Assembly: GCA_902785075.1 (NCBI GenBank)
Contig: CACZXN010000004.1
Span: 23,322 to 87,321, forward strand
Reading direction: 5' to 3'
Length of the DNA stretch: 64,000 nucleotides
Source of the DNA: an uncultured Bacteroidales bacterium
GTDB taxonomy: Bacteria > Bacteroidota > Bacteroidia > Bacteroidales > Bacteroidaceae
Shown here: positions 54,383-63,600 of the stretch, in pieces
Numbering within the stretch: the first letter of the stretch is position 1
How the letters are laid out: the number at the start of each line of letters is the position of its first letter
The notes under the pieces: generated by a model
What the model was told of the DNA's origin: nothing
The model's database searches: none
Seen by the model: only the letters and a program-made list of their open reading frames with translations
Made by a program: the position numbers and the translations under genes

Positions 54383-55576
54383 ATGCCAATACGACGGCCT
54401 ACCACACACAGGATGGATCGCCGCAGCAACTATAAGAACTACGAGCTGCCAGGCATCTATCACATCACCCTCAAGGCAGCGGAAGCGCTCCGCTCCCCCT
54501 TCGGAAAAGTGGTAGGAAAGATTGATAAACCCGACGGGGATCCTGAAGCGCCAAGTGTGGCGCTCACACCCGTCGGAGAAATGGTAGAGCAAGAGCTGCT
54601 ACACAGCATCAGCGCCCACTACCCCATGGTCGAGGTACAAGACCATATCATCATGCCCGAACACATGCACTTCATCGTGCAGGTAAAGCGGCGCATCATG
54701 AATCGCGAGGGCCGCAGTGCCCATCTGGGCATGATTATCGCGGGGTATAAGCTGGGATGCAACCACCGTTGGTGGAAAATGACAGGGCAACAAATGATGA
54801 GAGAAGAACCAGCGGCGGAACCGCTGGATACACGAGGGGTTGGTGCTAGGCGGTTTCGCCGCCAAGGGCCGCATCACATCGCCACCCTACCCTCCCTCTT
54901 CTCCGAAGGCTACTGCGATGTGATGCCGATCGATGAGGCGCAGCTGGAGCAGCAACGCGCCTATATCAAGGGCAACCCACGGAGCCGCCTTATGCGCACC
55001 AGCAACCGCGCATGGCTGCAGCCACAGCGAGGAGGCATCAACACCGCCCTCAAGCTCTCAGCCCTCAAGGGCTACCTGCAGCGCGAATGCGCTCCGTCGC
55101 AGCTCACGCCCGAAACCCTCGCTGCCCTGCAGCACCATCTGCTTCTCGCAGACGGGCAGATTGCCTGCGACAGCTACGGCAATCGCAAGCTGCTGAACCA
55201 GCAATGCCTGCCGGTGGTGTGCCACCGCAAGGATGCGAGGCGGATTGCCCAACAGCAGGAGCGATGCCTCAATGCCGCAAAGGCAGGAGCCGTGCTCGTC
55301 TCGCCCCGCATCGCTAAAGGCGAACAGGCCATCATCGACGAAGCCGTTAATCATGGTTACCCCGTGATTCTCATCGCAGATAACGGCTTCCCAGAGGTGT
55401 TCCACCCCTCGGCAGAGCGCATCGAGCGCTGTGCAAATGGCCAGCTACTCCTCGTCACTCCGTGGGAGTACCGCTACCGCCTCAAAGACGAGGGAATCAC
55501 AGTTGCGGAATGCAAGACGATGAACTGCTTGGCTCAAGCCCTCTGCCGCACCGCTGATGACTGGTGGAAGCAATAG
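54383..55576 (+). CDS. REP-type (Y1/HUH-like) transposase with Rossmann-like C-terminal domain
   Basis: 397 residues, more GC-rich than its neighbours, 12 bp after the giant gene. The first 200 residues match the RAYT/Y1-transposase pattern: 'RRSNYKNYELPGIYHITLKA', the metal-binding 'IIMPEHMHFIVQVK' (His-x-His) and a candidate nucleophile Tyr in 'MIIAGYKLGCNHRWW', then 'LFSEGYCDVMPID' and 'RAYIKGNPRSRLM'. The C-terminal 150 residues ('AGAVLVSPRIAKGEQAIIDE', 'GYPVILIADNGFPEVFHPS', 'GQLLLVTPWEYRYRL') resemble a Rossmann domain of the DprA/SMF type. RAYTs act on short palindromic repeats; several perfect palindromes lie inside this gene and an array follows it. Activity and domain names are inferred. 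Confidence 0.75.
   Translation: MPIRRPTTHRMDRRSNYKNYELPGIYHITLKAAEALRSPFGKVVGKIDKPDGDPEAPSVALTPVGEMVEQELLHSISAHYPMVEVQDHIIMPEHMHFIVQVKRRIMNREGRSAHLGMIIAGYKLGCNHRWWKMTGQQMMREEPAAEPLDTRGVGARRFRRQGPHHIATLPSLFSEGYCDVMPIDEAQLEQQRAYIKGNPRSRLMRTSNRAWLQPQRGGINTALKLSALKGYLQRECAPSQLTPETLAALQHHLLLADGQIACDSYGNRKLLNQQCLPVVCHRKDARRIAQQQERCLNAAKAGAVLVSPRIAKGEQAIIDEAVNHGYPVILIADNGFPEVFHPSAERIERCANGQLLLVTPWEYRYRLKDEGITVAECKTMNCLAQALCRTADDWWKQ
54478..54863. repeat. Four GC-rich palindromes inside the transposase-like gene
   Basis: AGCGGA-AGCGC-TCCGCT (54478-54494), AGCGCCA-AGTG-TGGCGCT (54547-54564), CCAGCGG-CGGAA-CCGCTGG (54809-54827), GGCGG-TTTCG-CCGCC (54849-54863). All are perfect stems with 4-5 base loops and share GCGG/GCGC cores, like REP units. 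Confidence 0.85.
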
Positions 55577-55633
55577 CGCCCAACAGCGCTGGGCGGTTTC
55601 CCACAGGTTCTGCCGCTGAGATCAAAGCGATTT

Positions 55634-55743
55634 GGCAAGGAGATGGCAAGGAGATGGCAAGGTGTTGGCAAGGAGATGGCAAGGTGTTGGCAAGGAGATG
55701 GCAAGGTGTTGGCAAGGAGATGGCAAGGTGTTGGCATACTCTA
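55634..55743. repeat. 11-bp tandem array, two alternating unit types
   Basis: Nine units of 11 bp: GGCAAGGAGAT (A) and GGCAAGGTGTT (B) in the order A A B A B A B A B, then one degenerate unit. The AB alternation gives a 22-bp higher-order repeat. Confidence 0.97.
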
Positions 55744-55760
55744 AGCATACTCATGAGCGA

Positions 55761-55815
55761 GCCTAGAAGCAGCCTAGAGTATGGCTAGGAGCAGCCTAGG
55801 AGCTGGCTAGAGAGG
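55761..55815. repeat. Second 11-bp array (GCCTAGGAGCA type)
   Basis: GCCTAGAAGCA, GCCTAGAGTAT, GGCTAGGAGCA, GCCTAGGAGCT, GGCTAGAGAGG: exact 11-bp spacing, unit unrelated to the array before it. Confidence 0.9.
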
Positions 55816-55862
55816 TGAAAGGTGAGAGGTGAAAGGTGAGAGGTGAAAGGTGAAAGGCGAGA
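55814..55862. repeat. 7-bp array (GGTGAAA/GGTGAGA)
   Basis: Seven units of GGTGAAA or GGTGAGA, the last GGCGAGA, adjoining the 11-bp array. Confidence 0.93.
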
Positions 55863-55913
55863 AAACAGAATGTAGAATTTAGAGATAATAGATAATAGAT
55901 GATAGATGATTAT

Positions 55914-56111
55914 ATGGAACAAAATGTAGGACTTAACAAGGCACAATTGGGTATCATGCGTTTGTTATCGCATTTTACCACAGAGCAAGAGGTCAAAGAA
56001 CTAAATGATCTTATCTGTTCATACTATGCAAAAAAAATCGATAAAGAGATGGATCGGTTATGGGATGAAGGGCAATGGAGCCAAGAGAAGATTGACGATG
56101 TGCTGTGTTAA
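55914..56111 (+). CDS. Small hypothetical protein, antitoxin-like
   Basis: 65 residues from 55914 (MEQNVGLNKAQLGIMRLL); the frame opens at 55899 inside a short repeat, so the later ATG is preferred. The pattern 'NKAQLGIMRLLSHFTTEQEV' followed by 'YYAKKIDKEMDRLWDEGQWS' is one I know from many small Bacteroidetes proteins often found with toxin genes. No toxin lies immediately behind it here. Function unknown. Confidence 0.65.
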   Translation: MEQNVGLNKAQLGIMRLLSHFTTEQEVKELNDLICSYYAKKIDKEMDRLWDEGQWSQEKIDDVLC

Positions 56112-56114
56112 TTA

Positions 56115-56146
56115 TTTGGAAGTTTCGTAGAAAAGAGTTATTTTTG
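56115..56146 (+). promoter_or_regulatory. Promoter of the small gene pair
   Basis: TTTG (56115-56118), 20 bp spacer, TATTTTTG (56139-56146), 17 bp before the ATG at 56164: a full -33/-7 match. Confidence 0.75.
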
Positions 56147-56163
56147 CAAAAAATATAAAAGTT

Positions 56164-56595
56164 ATGTGCCAGACTCAAGTAATATCAAAACATATTGGAC
56201 AGATCGGAAGAAAATCTTTCGATCGCAGAATGAGGATAGCCTCTCCAATGTTTGTGGAGAGACGAGGCGAGTTGGCTCGTTTACTGAATGAGGTGGATAA
56301 ACTGAGCGACCGCCTGCATGATGAGTTCCCGACAATCTCTGAAAACGATTATCGCCTGTTCGGTCCAGAGTTAAAGGTGCTTATCAGTACGCTGAAAGCC
56401 CTGCGGCAAGATAGTCTTAACCGCAAAGAACTAAAACCATATAATAACAGGATGCGTCAGCAGATTGCAGACCTTGAAGAACTTGATCACGACATTAAAG
56501 CATTCAGGGTCAATGCCCCTAAGAATGAAGAGCTTCAGGCAACAATGGCTATGCTGAACAACCTTGATTTCACGAATTTACCAATGCAACCATGA
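56164..56595 (+). CDS. Hypothetical helical protein, partner of the following toxin-like gene
   Basis: 143 residues, no signal peptide. Mostly helical with a basic start ('IGRKSFDRRMRIASPM'), then 'RLLNEVDKLSDRLHDEF' and 'NNRMRQQIADLEELDHDIKA'. I do not recognise the family. Its stop overlaps the next start (ATGA, 56592-56595), and its own promoter heads the pair, so it may be the antitoxin or regulator. Confidence 0.7.
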   Translation: MCQTQVISKHIGQIGRKSFDRRMRIASPMFVERRGELARLLNEVDKLSDRLHDEFPTISENDYRLFGPELKVLISTLKALRQDSLNRKELKPYNNRMRQQIADLEELDHDIKAFRVNAPKNEELQATMAMLNNLDFTNLPMQP

Positions 56596-57023
56596 TACAG
56601 TTTGTCAGCATCACATCATTCAGAATTCGCATGGCCGCACTGTTGAAAGTGAAACGCGGTGTATATGCAGGAGTTGTGTCTGAGATTTGCCAGGCATTTA
56701 AAAATGCTACCATAGAGCAAATCAGACAAAACAGAGATATGATTCTGATGAACAATGATGCTGTAGTTATCAAACTGAGAATGCCAGATAAAAAACAGAA
56801 GTTGTCCAAGGCTGACGGTTATCGTTTAATCTATTTAGTAATGAAGCAGATTCCTTTGGTAGTTCTGCTTGACATCTATCCCAAACGAGGCCCCTCCCAA
56901 CAACTTGATATTGAAGACAACGAAATCAACAGACTCGTAATGGAGTTTATTACAGAACTGAAGGCAGGCAAACTGACATTGCATGACATTAAGGAGAACC
57001 TCAAGGAGATAAACAAAACGTAG
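56592..57023 (+). CDS. RelE-like toxin candidate
   Basis: 143 residues. The middle reads 'MRMPDKKQKLSKADGYRLIY' type text (exactly 'KLRMPDKKQKLSKADGYRLI') followed by 'VVLLDIYPKRGPSQQLDI', which resembles the 'K..GYRLIY......LL.IY.K' core of RelE-type toxins. The N-terminal 60 residues and the C-terminal helix ('LKAGKLTLHDIKENLKEI') are less typical. Translationally coupled to the preceding gene, which suits a toxin-antitoxin pair. Moderate certainty. Confidence 0.6.
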   Translation: MIQFVSITSFRIRMAALLKVKRGVYAGVVSEICQAFKNATIEQIRQNRDMILMNNDAVVIKLRMPDKKQKLSKADGYRLIYLVMKQIPLVVLLDIYPKRGPSQQLDIEDNEINRLVMEFITELKAGKLTLHDIKENLKEINKT

Positions 57024-57065
57024 GACGCTTATACAGAATGATATAACTATCCGGATGATTACAAT

Positions 57066-60000
57066 ATGACACAATATATGATGAAAGATATGATACTACA
57101 TACAAGGAACGAAGTGCAGTGCGCCTTAGGGCGTACTCGAGTGCGCCTTAAGGCGTACTGCAGTGCGCCTTGGGGCGTACTGCACGTTTTCCTCCTTCTG
57201 CTGATGATGACGGTGGGAGTAAATGGTGCGTGGGGACAGGAGACGACTGACTATTCGGGAGTCTGGTATATTAATAATCAGAGATTACCGGACGATGGAT
57301 ATTATTTTGTTCCAACCATTAACTGTTTTTATGGTGACGATGAGGACCAACCACACCTCACGACTTTCAAAACAGGAAAAGACAAGAATTCTATTTGGAG
57401 GATAGAGGCTGTTTCCGATGGAGTTTATCGTATTATTCATAATGCTACAGGTAAATATCTGATGGCTAATAATGGTATACCGGAACTGGCTAATAATACT
57501 CAGAAGGCTGCTCACCGTAAAAGAGTCCATTTGGAAACGGTATCTTCTTTTGATAGTGATGCGACAAAGGATAAAAGTCTGTTTGTGCTGACTGTGATAG
57601 ATGCAGATAAAAATATAATTGCCATCAAGTCAAAAAATGTGGGTAGCACAACAACTGGTGAAGGCACTGAACACTTATATCTTAATCCTCGTGGTAATAA
57701 TGCATCAGAATTCGACAGCTACCGCGCAGCGGATGGTCGAGCGATAACTAATATAAATGGTACTGTTGGTTTCTGGGGTAATGACAATGGCAGCAACAAA
57801 CCTTCTATCTCAGGTCAACCAGGCTCTTGCTGGAAGTTGGAAACAGCAACCTCTACTTGTGCTAATCCTGTTATTCAATATACAGGTGAAAGTACTATTC
57901 AAATATCTTATCCTATAGAGTCGGATGAAGATTGGACTATATATTACACCATAGATGGTAGTGATCCGAGCGATAATGCTAACACCAATAGAACACCTAT
58001 TATTTCAACGACATCTATTTCTACCGAAGGTGTTACTAAGGTTCGCGCCATTGCGACTAAAGATAATTGGGAAAAATCCGATGAGGCGTTTTTGATTGCT
58101 TCAGATAAGCCCCAGTTGATACAGAGCAAGGAATGCGATGCATTCTATGTTGTTCCACCTATTGTTGATGGAGAAACAAACGCAACTACGTCCAATATCC
58201 CTAATGCTGCTATGGGTTGGAAGTTCGTGCCAGCAGGTCTTTATTGCGGCATTCAGTATTATAATATCCTCGACAAGGATGGAAAGTATCTTTATTGTAA
58301 TGTAAACGGTGGTGCTGACAATGCCCTTGTGATGAGAGAAACATCAGAAATCACAACTGATGAACAAAAAGACCGTGCAAAATTTCGTTTGCTGTTACAG
58401 GATGAGGGAAATTATTTTGTTATTAGTAAATGGTGGGCTGCTGAAAAACCAGACAAGTATTATGTGAATAAAAAGAGCGGGAATAATGCTACTAATGCGC
58501 TGAATCTTGCGGATGGTACCAGCAACACAGGGCTGTGGAACGTTATCGCTGCTCCTTCATCACCAAAAACACAGTTCGATGCTTCGTTTGCTTCGTCATC
58601 CTCAACAGCGCATTTCTATCAAATACAGAGTGCAACTGACAATAATACATACCATGTACTCCCCCCCACCACCTCTGGAGGGAAGGCAACAGCTAATACA
58701 ACAGGCGCAAACCCCGCATGGTTTTTTTATCCTGTAGATGACAACGATACTTGGATACCATATTACCATATAAGAAACAGCAAAACAGGCGAATACCTTT
58801 ATTATGAATCTGGTTCTAATTCTGGTTTCTACACCAGTACCACTGTTGATTCTAACAATAAAGACAGATATATGTTTGTTGTAGTGAAAAGTGCATATAC
58901 CACAACCACAAATCCTGTTCACTACAATATCATTCCGAAAGCCTTGAAGGATCAAGCAAATCAAGCAAATAACAGTATGAACAGGAATGGTACAACGCTA
59001 AGAACCCAGAATAGTCGTAATACCCCTGCATCCAACTGGAAATTAGCGGAGGTCTCTTTGAGTTGTAATAACCCTGTTTTCAATGAAAACGACGGTTCTA
59101 TTAGCATTTCTTGTGTGCCTGACATAATAAGGGTTTATTATACTACTGATGGGTCAACTCCGGACCCTACTGATGAAAATCAAAGATATACTAACAATAC
59201 ATCATTCAGTGCTTCAGACAAGCTCTGTATTAAAGCCATTTCAACTGTAAGCAATGAGTCAAATTCTGCCTCATCTGCTGTTATCACCCTGCTTAACAAA
59301 CCAGATGTTACATTGGCAGGAGGACCTTATACATACAAGGCTGCTGATTGGGAACCATCCGTAACATTGTCAGTTGGTACAACACAAACAACGACGGGTT
59401 TTTCAACAACCTATGAAAACCAGAAGAATGCTGGAACAGCCAATGTCACCATTACTGATAACGAAGCCTCTGACGCTTGGTATATATGGAATGTGCCTGT
59501 AACGGAGTTTACCATTGATAAGGCACCATTGACGATTAAAGCGAACGATAAGACTATTGGATATGGCGATGATCCAGATAATGCTGGTGTGACTTATACA
59601 GGGTTCGTTGGTAGTCCCGCAGAGACAGAAGACGTGCTCGGAGGTACACTTAGCTACTCATATAACACAAGTGGTGATGATCCACAACCTTATACCCCCT
59701 TTGACGCACAATATGGTAATCAGGGTAGCTATGTCATCACTCCCAGTGGTTTGACGTCAACGAATTACGATATTACTTTCTCCACTGGTGTCTTGACTGT
59801 GGCAAAAAAGAGTATAGGTGATGGTGCACTTGCAGAGGGCTTTACCCTTAGTTTCGATGAAGATGGTAATGTGATTCTAGAATTTGGTACACATACTTTG
59901 AATAAAGATGTCGATTATACTATAGGCAATGAGGAGGTTGGAACAAAATACTCCACAAGGACACTTTCTGGTGCCGGTAATTATGATGGTTCTGTTGATA

Positions 60001-60623
60001 TTAGAAATGCTATAGTGCATTTTACCACTGATGCCAATGAATCGGAATGGTCAGCCACCTTCGTGGCAGAGAAATCGGGGGCTAATGATATCGGACATGC
60101 TCTGCCTGAAGGAATGAAAGCATTTATCATCACAGACATAGAAGGCGAATGGGCCATTCCCGAACAACTGAATTACATACCTGAGGGAGTGCCAGTATTG
60201 CTGGTAACGAATAAGGAAACTAATGGGTTCATCGTAAAGGATGCAAGTGACAAAACGCCTCCTACGAGTACCAACTGGCTGGTGGAGGTGAAAACTGACT
60301 GGGTGGATATTCCTTCACGAAGTGTTTACCTGCTCTACAACAACGAGTTTGTGCTGAATAACGGAGGCACAGGATATACCCTATCAGCAGGAAAGGTCTA
60401 TCTTTCGAAGACAGCTCCAGGCGGAGGTGGTGGCGGCGGAGGTGCCCCATCACGTCTGAGAATCAAGTGGGGAGAAGATACTGGAATAAAGGATATACAG
60501 AATAACGGAACAATGGACAGAAAGAACGATATATGGTACACCATCGACGGGCGCAAGCTCAATGGTAAGCCAAGAGCCAAGGGATTGTATATCAATGGAG
60601 TAAAGAAGATCATGGTGAAGTAA
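57066..60623 (+). CDS. Large secreted multi-domain surface protein with MBG domain and sorting-like tail
   Basis: 1185 residues. The N-terminus (57066, or Met at 57081) carries a 22-bp palindromic repeat before the hydrophobic core 'GVLHVFLLLLMMTVGVNG' and 'AWGQ'. Then three lectin-like segments with 'IIHNATGKYLMANNG', 'NILDKDGKYLYCNVNGG' and 'IRNSKTGEYLYYES', which look like ricin-type beta-trefoils; two chitobiase-like C-terminal domains (about 280-348, 'YYTIDGSDPSDN'; about 670-743, 'YYTTDGSTPDPT'); an MBG-type domain (about 818-915, 'TIKANDKTIGYGDDPDN'); and after a seven-Gly run the tail 'WYTIDGRKLNGKPRAKGLYI' with 'NGVKKIMVK'. Likely a glycan-binding surface protein. Domain names are from pattern memory. 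Confidence 0.8.
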   Translation: MTQYMMKDMILHTRNEVQCALGRTRVRLKAYCSAPWGVLHVFLLLLMMTVGVNGAWGQETTDYSGVWYINNQRLPDDGYYFVPTINCFYGDDEDQPHLTTFKTGKDKNSIWRIEAVSDGVYRIIHNATGKYLMANNGIPELANNTQKAAHRKRVHLETVSSFDSDATKDKSLFVLTVIDADKNIIAIKSKNVGSTTTGEGTEHLYLNPRGNNASEFDSYRAADGRAITNINGTVGFWGNDNGSNKPSISGQPGSCWKLETATSTCANPVIQYTGESTIQISYPIESDEDWTIYYTIDGSDPSDNANTNRTPIISTTSISTEGVTKVRAIATKDNWEKSDEAFLIASDKPQLIQSKECDAFYVVPPIVDGETNATTSNIPNAAMGWKFVPAGLYCGIQYYNILDKDGKYLYCNVNGGADNALVMRETSEITTDEQKDRAKFRLLLQDEGNYFVISKWWAAEKPDKYYVNKKSGNNATNALNLADGTSNTGLWNVIAAPSSPKTQFDASFASSSSTAHFYQIQSATDNNTYHVLPPTTSGGKATANTTGANPAWFFYPVDDNDTWIPYYHIRNSKTGEYLYYESGSNSGFYTSTTVDSNNKDRYMFVVVKSAYTTTTNPVHYNIIPKALKDQANQANNSMNRNGTTLRTQNSRNTPASNWKLAEVSLSCNNPVFNENDGSISISCVPDIIRVYYTTDGSTPDPTDENQRYTNNTSFSASDKLCIKAISTVSNESNSASSAVITLLNKPDVTLAGGPYTYKAADWEPSVTLSVGTTQTTTGFSTTYENQKNAGTANVTITDNEASDAWYIWNVPVTEFTIDKAPLTIKANDKTIGYGDDPDNAGVTYTGFVGSPAETEDVLGGTLSYSYNTSGDDPQPYTPFDAQYGNQGSYVITPSGLTSTNYDITFSTGVLTVAKKSIGDGALAEGFTLSFDEDGNVILEFGTHTLNKDVDYTIGNEEVGTKYSTRTLSGAGNYDGSVDIRNAIVHFTTDANESEWSATFVAEKSGANDIGHALPEGMKAFIITDIEGEWAIPEQLNYIPEGVPVLLVTNKETNGFIVKDASDKTPPTSTNWLVEVKTDWVDIPSRSVYLLYNNEFVLNNGGTGYTLSAGKVYLSKTAPGGGGGGGGAPSRLRIKWGEDTGIKDIQNNGTMDRKNDIWYTIDGRKLNGKPRAKGLYINGVKKIMVK
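57118..57183 (+). repeat. Three 22-bp palindromic units inside the coding start
   Basis: AGTGCGCCTTAGGGCGTACT, AGTGCGCCTTAAGGCGTACT and AGTGCGCCTTGGGGCGTACT start at 57118, 57140 and 57162, each followed by two bases. Every unit is an almost perfect inverted repeat (GCGCC....GGCGT). 22 is not a multiple of three. Confidence 0.95.
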
Positions 60624-60665
60624 GTATAAAAATTGATAATTGAAAGATTGAAGAAAATTGAAAAT

Positions 60666-63600
60666 ATGACATATAGTATGAAACGAGAGAAGATGAATTA
60701 CATGCGTATTTTGGTTGTTTTGGCTGCTCTGACTTGTGGGGCAGTAGGAGAAGTGTGGGGACAGACGGATATTGATCCAAACAATATCCTTATACCAGGA
60801 AACAGCAGTTCAGGGTCCATCAGCAAGAGCGTCAGTGGACGGACGGTAACGCTTACCGTGACGCCTGCTAGTGGTTATTATATCAAGGCATCAGATATCG
60901 TGGTGGAGAAATTGGTAGATCCAAGTAAGGCAAATGCACCTACTCGTCGAGTGCCCGATTTGGCTGATTTGATTGTGGGACATTTGTATAAATCCGGTAC
61001 TACTACTGAGATAGGTAGTGTTGAATATTCTAATTCCGCAGAATATGTTTTCACTGTACCCGATGATTATGATGGTGCGTATGTCACAGCTACTTTCCGT
61101 TCACAAGAAGCAGGAGTAATCAGGATTACCCGTAGCACGACGAGTGTCACTTTTCAAGCAGATGGACATTACGTCCTCGTGGATGATGTTAATGCTACAG
61201 TGTTAGCTAATTTATATTCAGAAACCCCATTCACGGGCACCTTCGAAGGTGAAGCTAAGGCAGACGGAACGTTCCCAAAGATTTCCGGTCTTACACATGC
61301 CCTTTTTGACAAAATCAATGGAGGTATAGTGAAAAACATCATGCTCGATAACGTGAATATTCCTAGTGGTAATAATGTGGGCGCTATTGCTAATGAGATG
61401 ACGGGAACATCTGATAAGAAAGCCGCCATTTACAACTGCGGAGTATTATCTGGTAGTGTAAGTGGAAGTGGATATGTTGGAGGCATTGTTGGTTTATTAG
61501 GTAATCCTGCCAATAATGATACAGGTAAGAACCAATGCTATGCCTGTGTTATCAATTGCTTCAGTTATGCTACTGTCAGTGGAGGAAGCGAAGCTGGTGG
61601 CATCGTTGGTTATAATTCTTTTGCTTCAACTGCCGCAAACATCCGCACAATGGTGATGAACTGTATGTTCTATGGTGACATCACAGGCGGCACTACTGTC
61701 TCGCCCGTCTTTGGCGGTAATAATATTGCGAACCTGCAAGGAGGTTTGAATACCTTCAATTACTATTCATACGAATCAGCTTCCACCTTTAAAGCTCGTG
61801 CTGAGAATGCGACTTATAAAAAGTACAATAGTGCCTTAGCCGTAGAGGAAAAGTACTTGAATCGCTTTGAGTTCTATCGTCTGCTGCTGAACAGCAATAA
61901 GAAGTTGGCTGCCTTTTATGCCACAGGTTCTATAGAAAAAGCAGATCAAAAAATGGCAAAATGGGTGCTGGAGACAGCAGATAGAAGTATCAATGGGCGT
62001 TATCCTTATCCATATCCAATCCTGAAGGCTCAAGGCTACTATCCGTCCATTATTAATCCAGATGTCGAAAACGCTCCCGATAGTGTTTCCGTGGGTCGCA
62101 ACCATGGCGGCAAGTTGGGAAGAACCCTGTCTGTGACCATCAGTGGCACCAAGACAACAGGTGGACAATCATGGCCATCAGGAGCCCGTATTAAGAGGAC
62201 CTACCTTGAACTGACACGCACAGACAAGGACTTCGACCATTTCAATTATAACTACGACAAAGTACAATTGCCCTATTACAACGATGTTGGTACTGGTAAC
62301 TATACTGGGAACCGCGTGGTGACTGGTTGGAAGATTACTGCTATCACCCCCGTAAAGAATGACCCTTACAAAGCCGAGAACTATCCCACTACCGGAGTTA
62401 CCGATTTTCCAAACCATAACTACGCCGACCGAAAGAGTTCTAACAAAGACCTTTATTCGGTGAGTGGCCGTGTGTTCTCGCAGGGAGCTTATTTCGACGT
62501 GCCCTACGGTGTGACTTCTATCACTATCGAGCCCTACTGGGGCAAAGCATACTATCTCGCCGACCAGTACTACGATGTGGTATATAAGGCTGACTATAGT
62601 GGGAAACAGGGCGTGAGCCAAACCGGCACACAGGTGACCGTGAAGAAAGAGGGAGACACTTCCTACACTACAACGGAGTTTAATGGACAGAATGTCGAAA
62701 CGAGTATTGAGCGTGCTTTAAACAACATAAACAACAACATGGGTGGCTGGGGTACTACCGTCTATGACAACGCCCTCGTGCTCGTGGGTAATCTTCATTT
62801 GAACACTGTACCGCAAAACGGAACCACACCTTTCACCATGATGTCGGTGGACGAGGACAACGACCATGAGCCAGACTACAGCCTCATCTATCACCATACA
62901 GGAAGATCGAGCATAACCCCTATACGCTATGATTTCCTGAACATCCCTGGCACAGCCCAAGCGCAGAAGCCCAATGGCGCCAGCCTCATCTGCAACTTCA
63001 CCATCTTCAAGACCAGAGGCTGGTTCGAGGTTACCAATACAGCTCTTTTCTACACCTCGCAGCTGGAGTATGAGAATTTGGATAACAACACCAAGACCGA
63101 TGCTCCTCTCATCCTGCTTGGTGGCGTGGTCGACCAGTTTGTGTCGACACAAAGCAAGGCTGTAACCGGTAAAACCATCTACATCCATGTGGGCAGCAAT
63201 GTCTGGATCAAGGAGTTCGGCATGGGTACCCACAGCGATGGTAAAGAGTCCACACCCCACGTACCCGTGTCAGTGACGGGGGGCGAGTTCCCTGGCTTCT
63301 ACCTTACGGGAACCTACAAGGCCGATGCTAATGTTAGGTCGGACAACGCCGAATGCTACATCAGCGGCGGTTATATCCACGAGGCTGCAGGAGCATCTTT
63401 GGAACAAATCGACGGCAATGTACATTGGCAAATCTATAATGCGGATATTGATGAGTTCTTTGGAGGCGGCATCAACGACGCCAAGCCAATCAAGGGTAAT
63501 ATCACTACAGATATTTTCAACAGCCATGTGACACTCTTTTGTGGCGGTCCAAAGTTCGGTAATATGCAAACGGGTAAAAAAGTCACCACCAATGCAGAAG

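Larger units (their letters stand above)
55577..55898. other. Intergenic region made almost wholly of short tandem repeats
   Basis: 322 bp without a convincing gene. It starts with 'AGCGCCCAACAGCGCT' (inverted AGCGC/GCGCT), then holds two 11-bp arrays and one 7-bp array (listed separately), then 'AGATAATAGATAATAGATGA' leading into the next gene. Confidence 0.85.

Noticed and set aside
55634-55862. CRISPR array
   Set aside because: Units of 11 or 7 bp are directly adjacent without spacers, and no cas gene is present.
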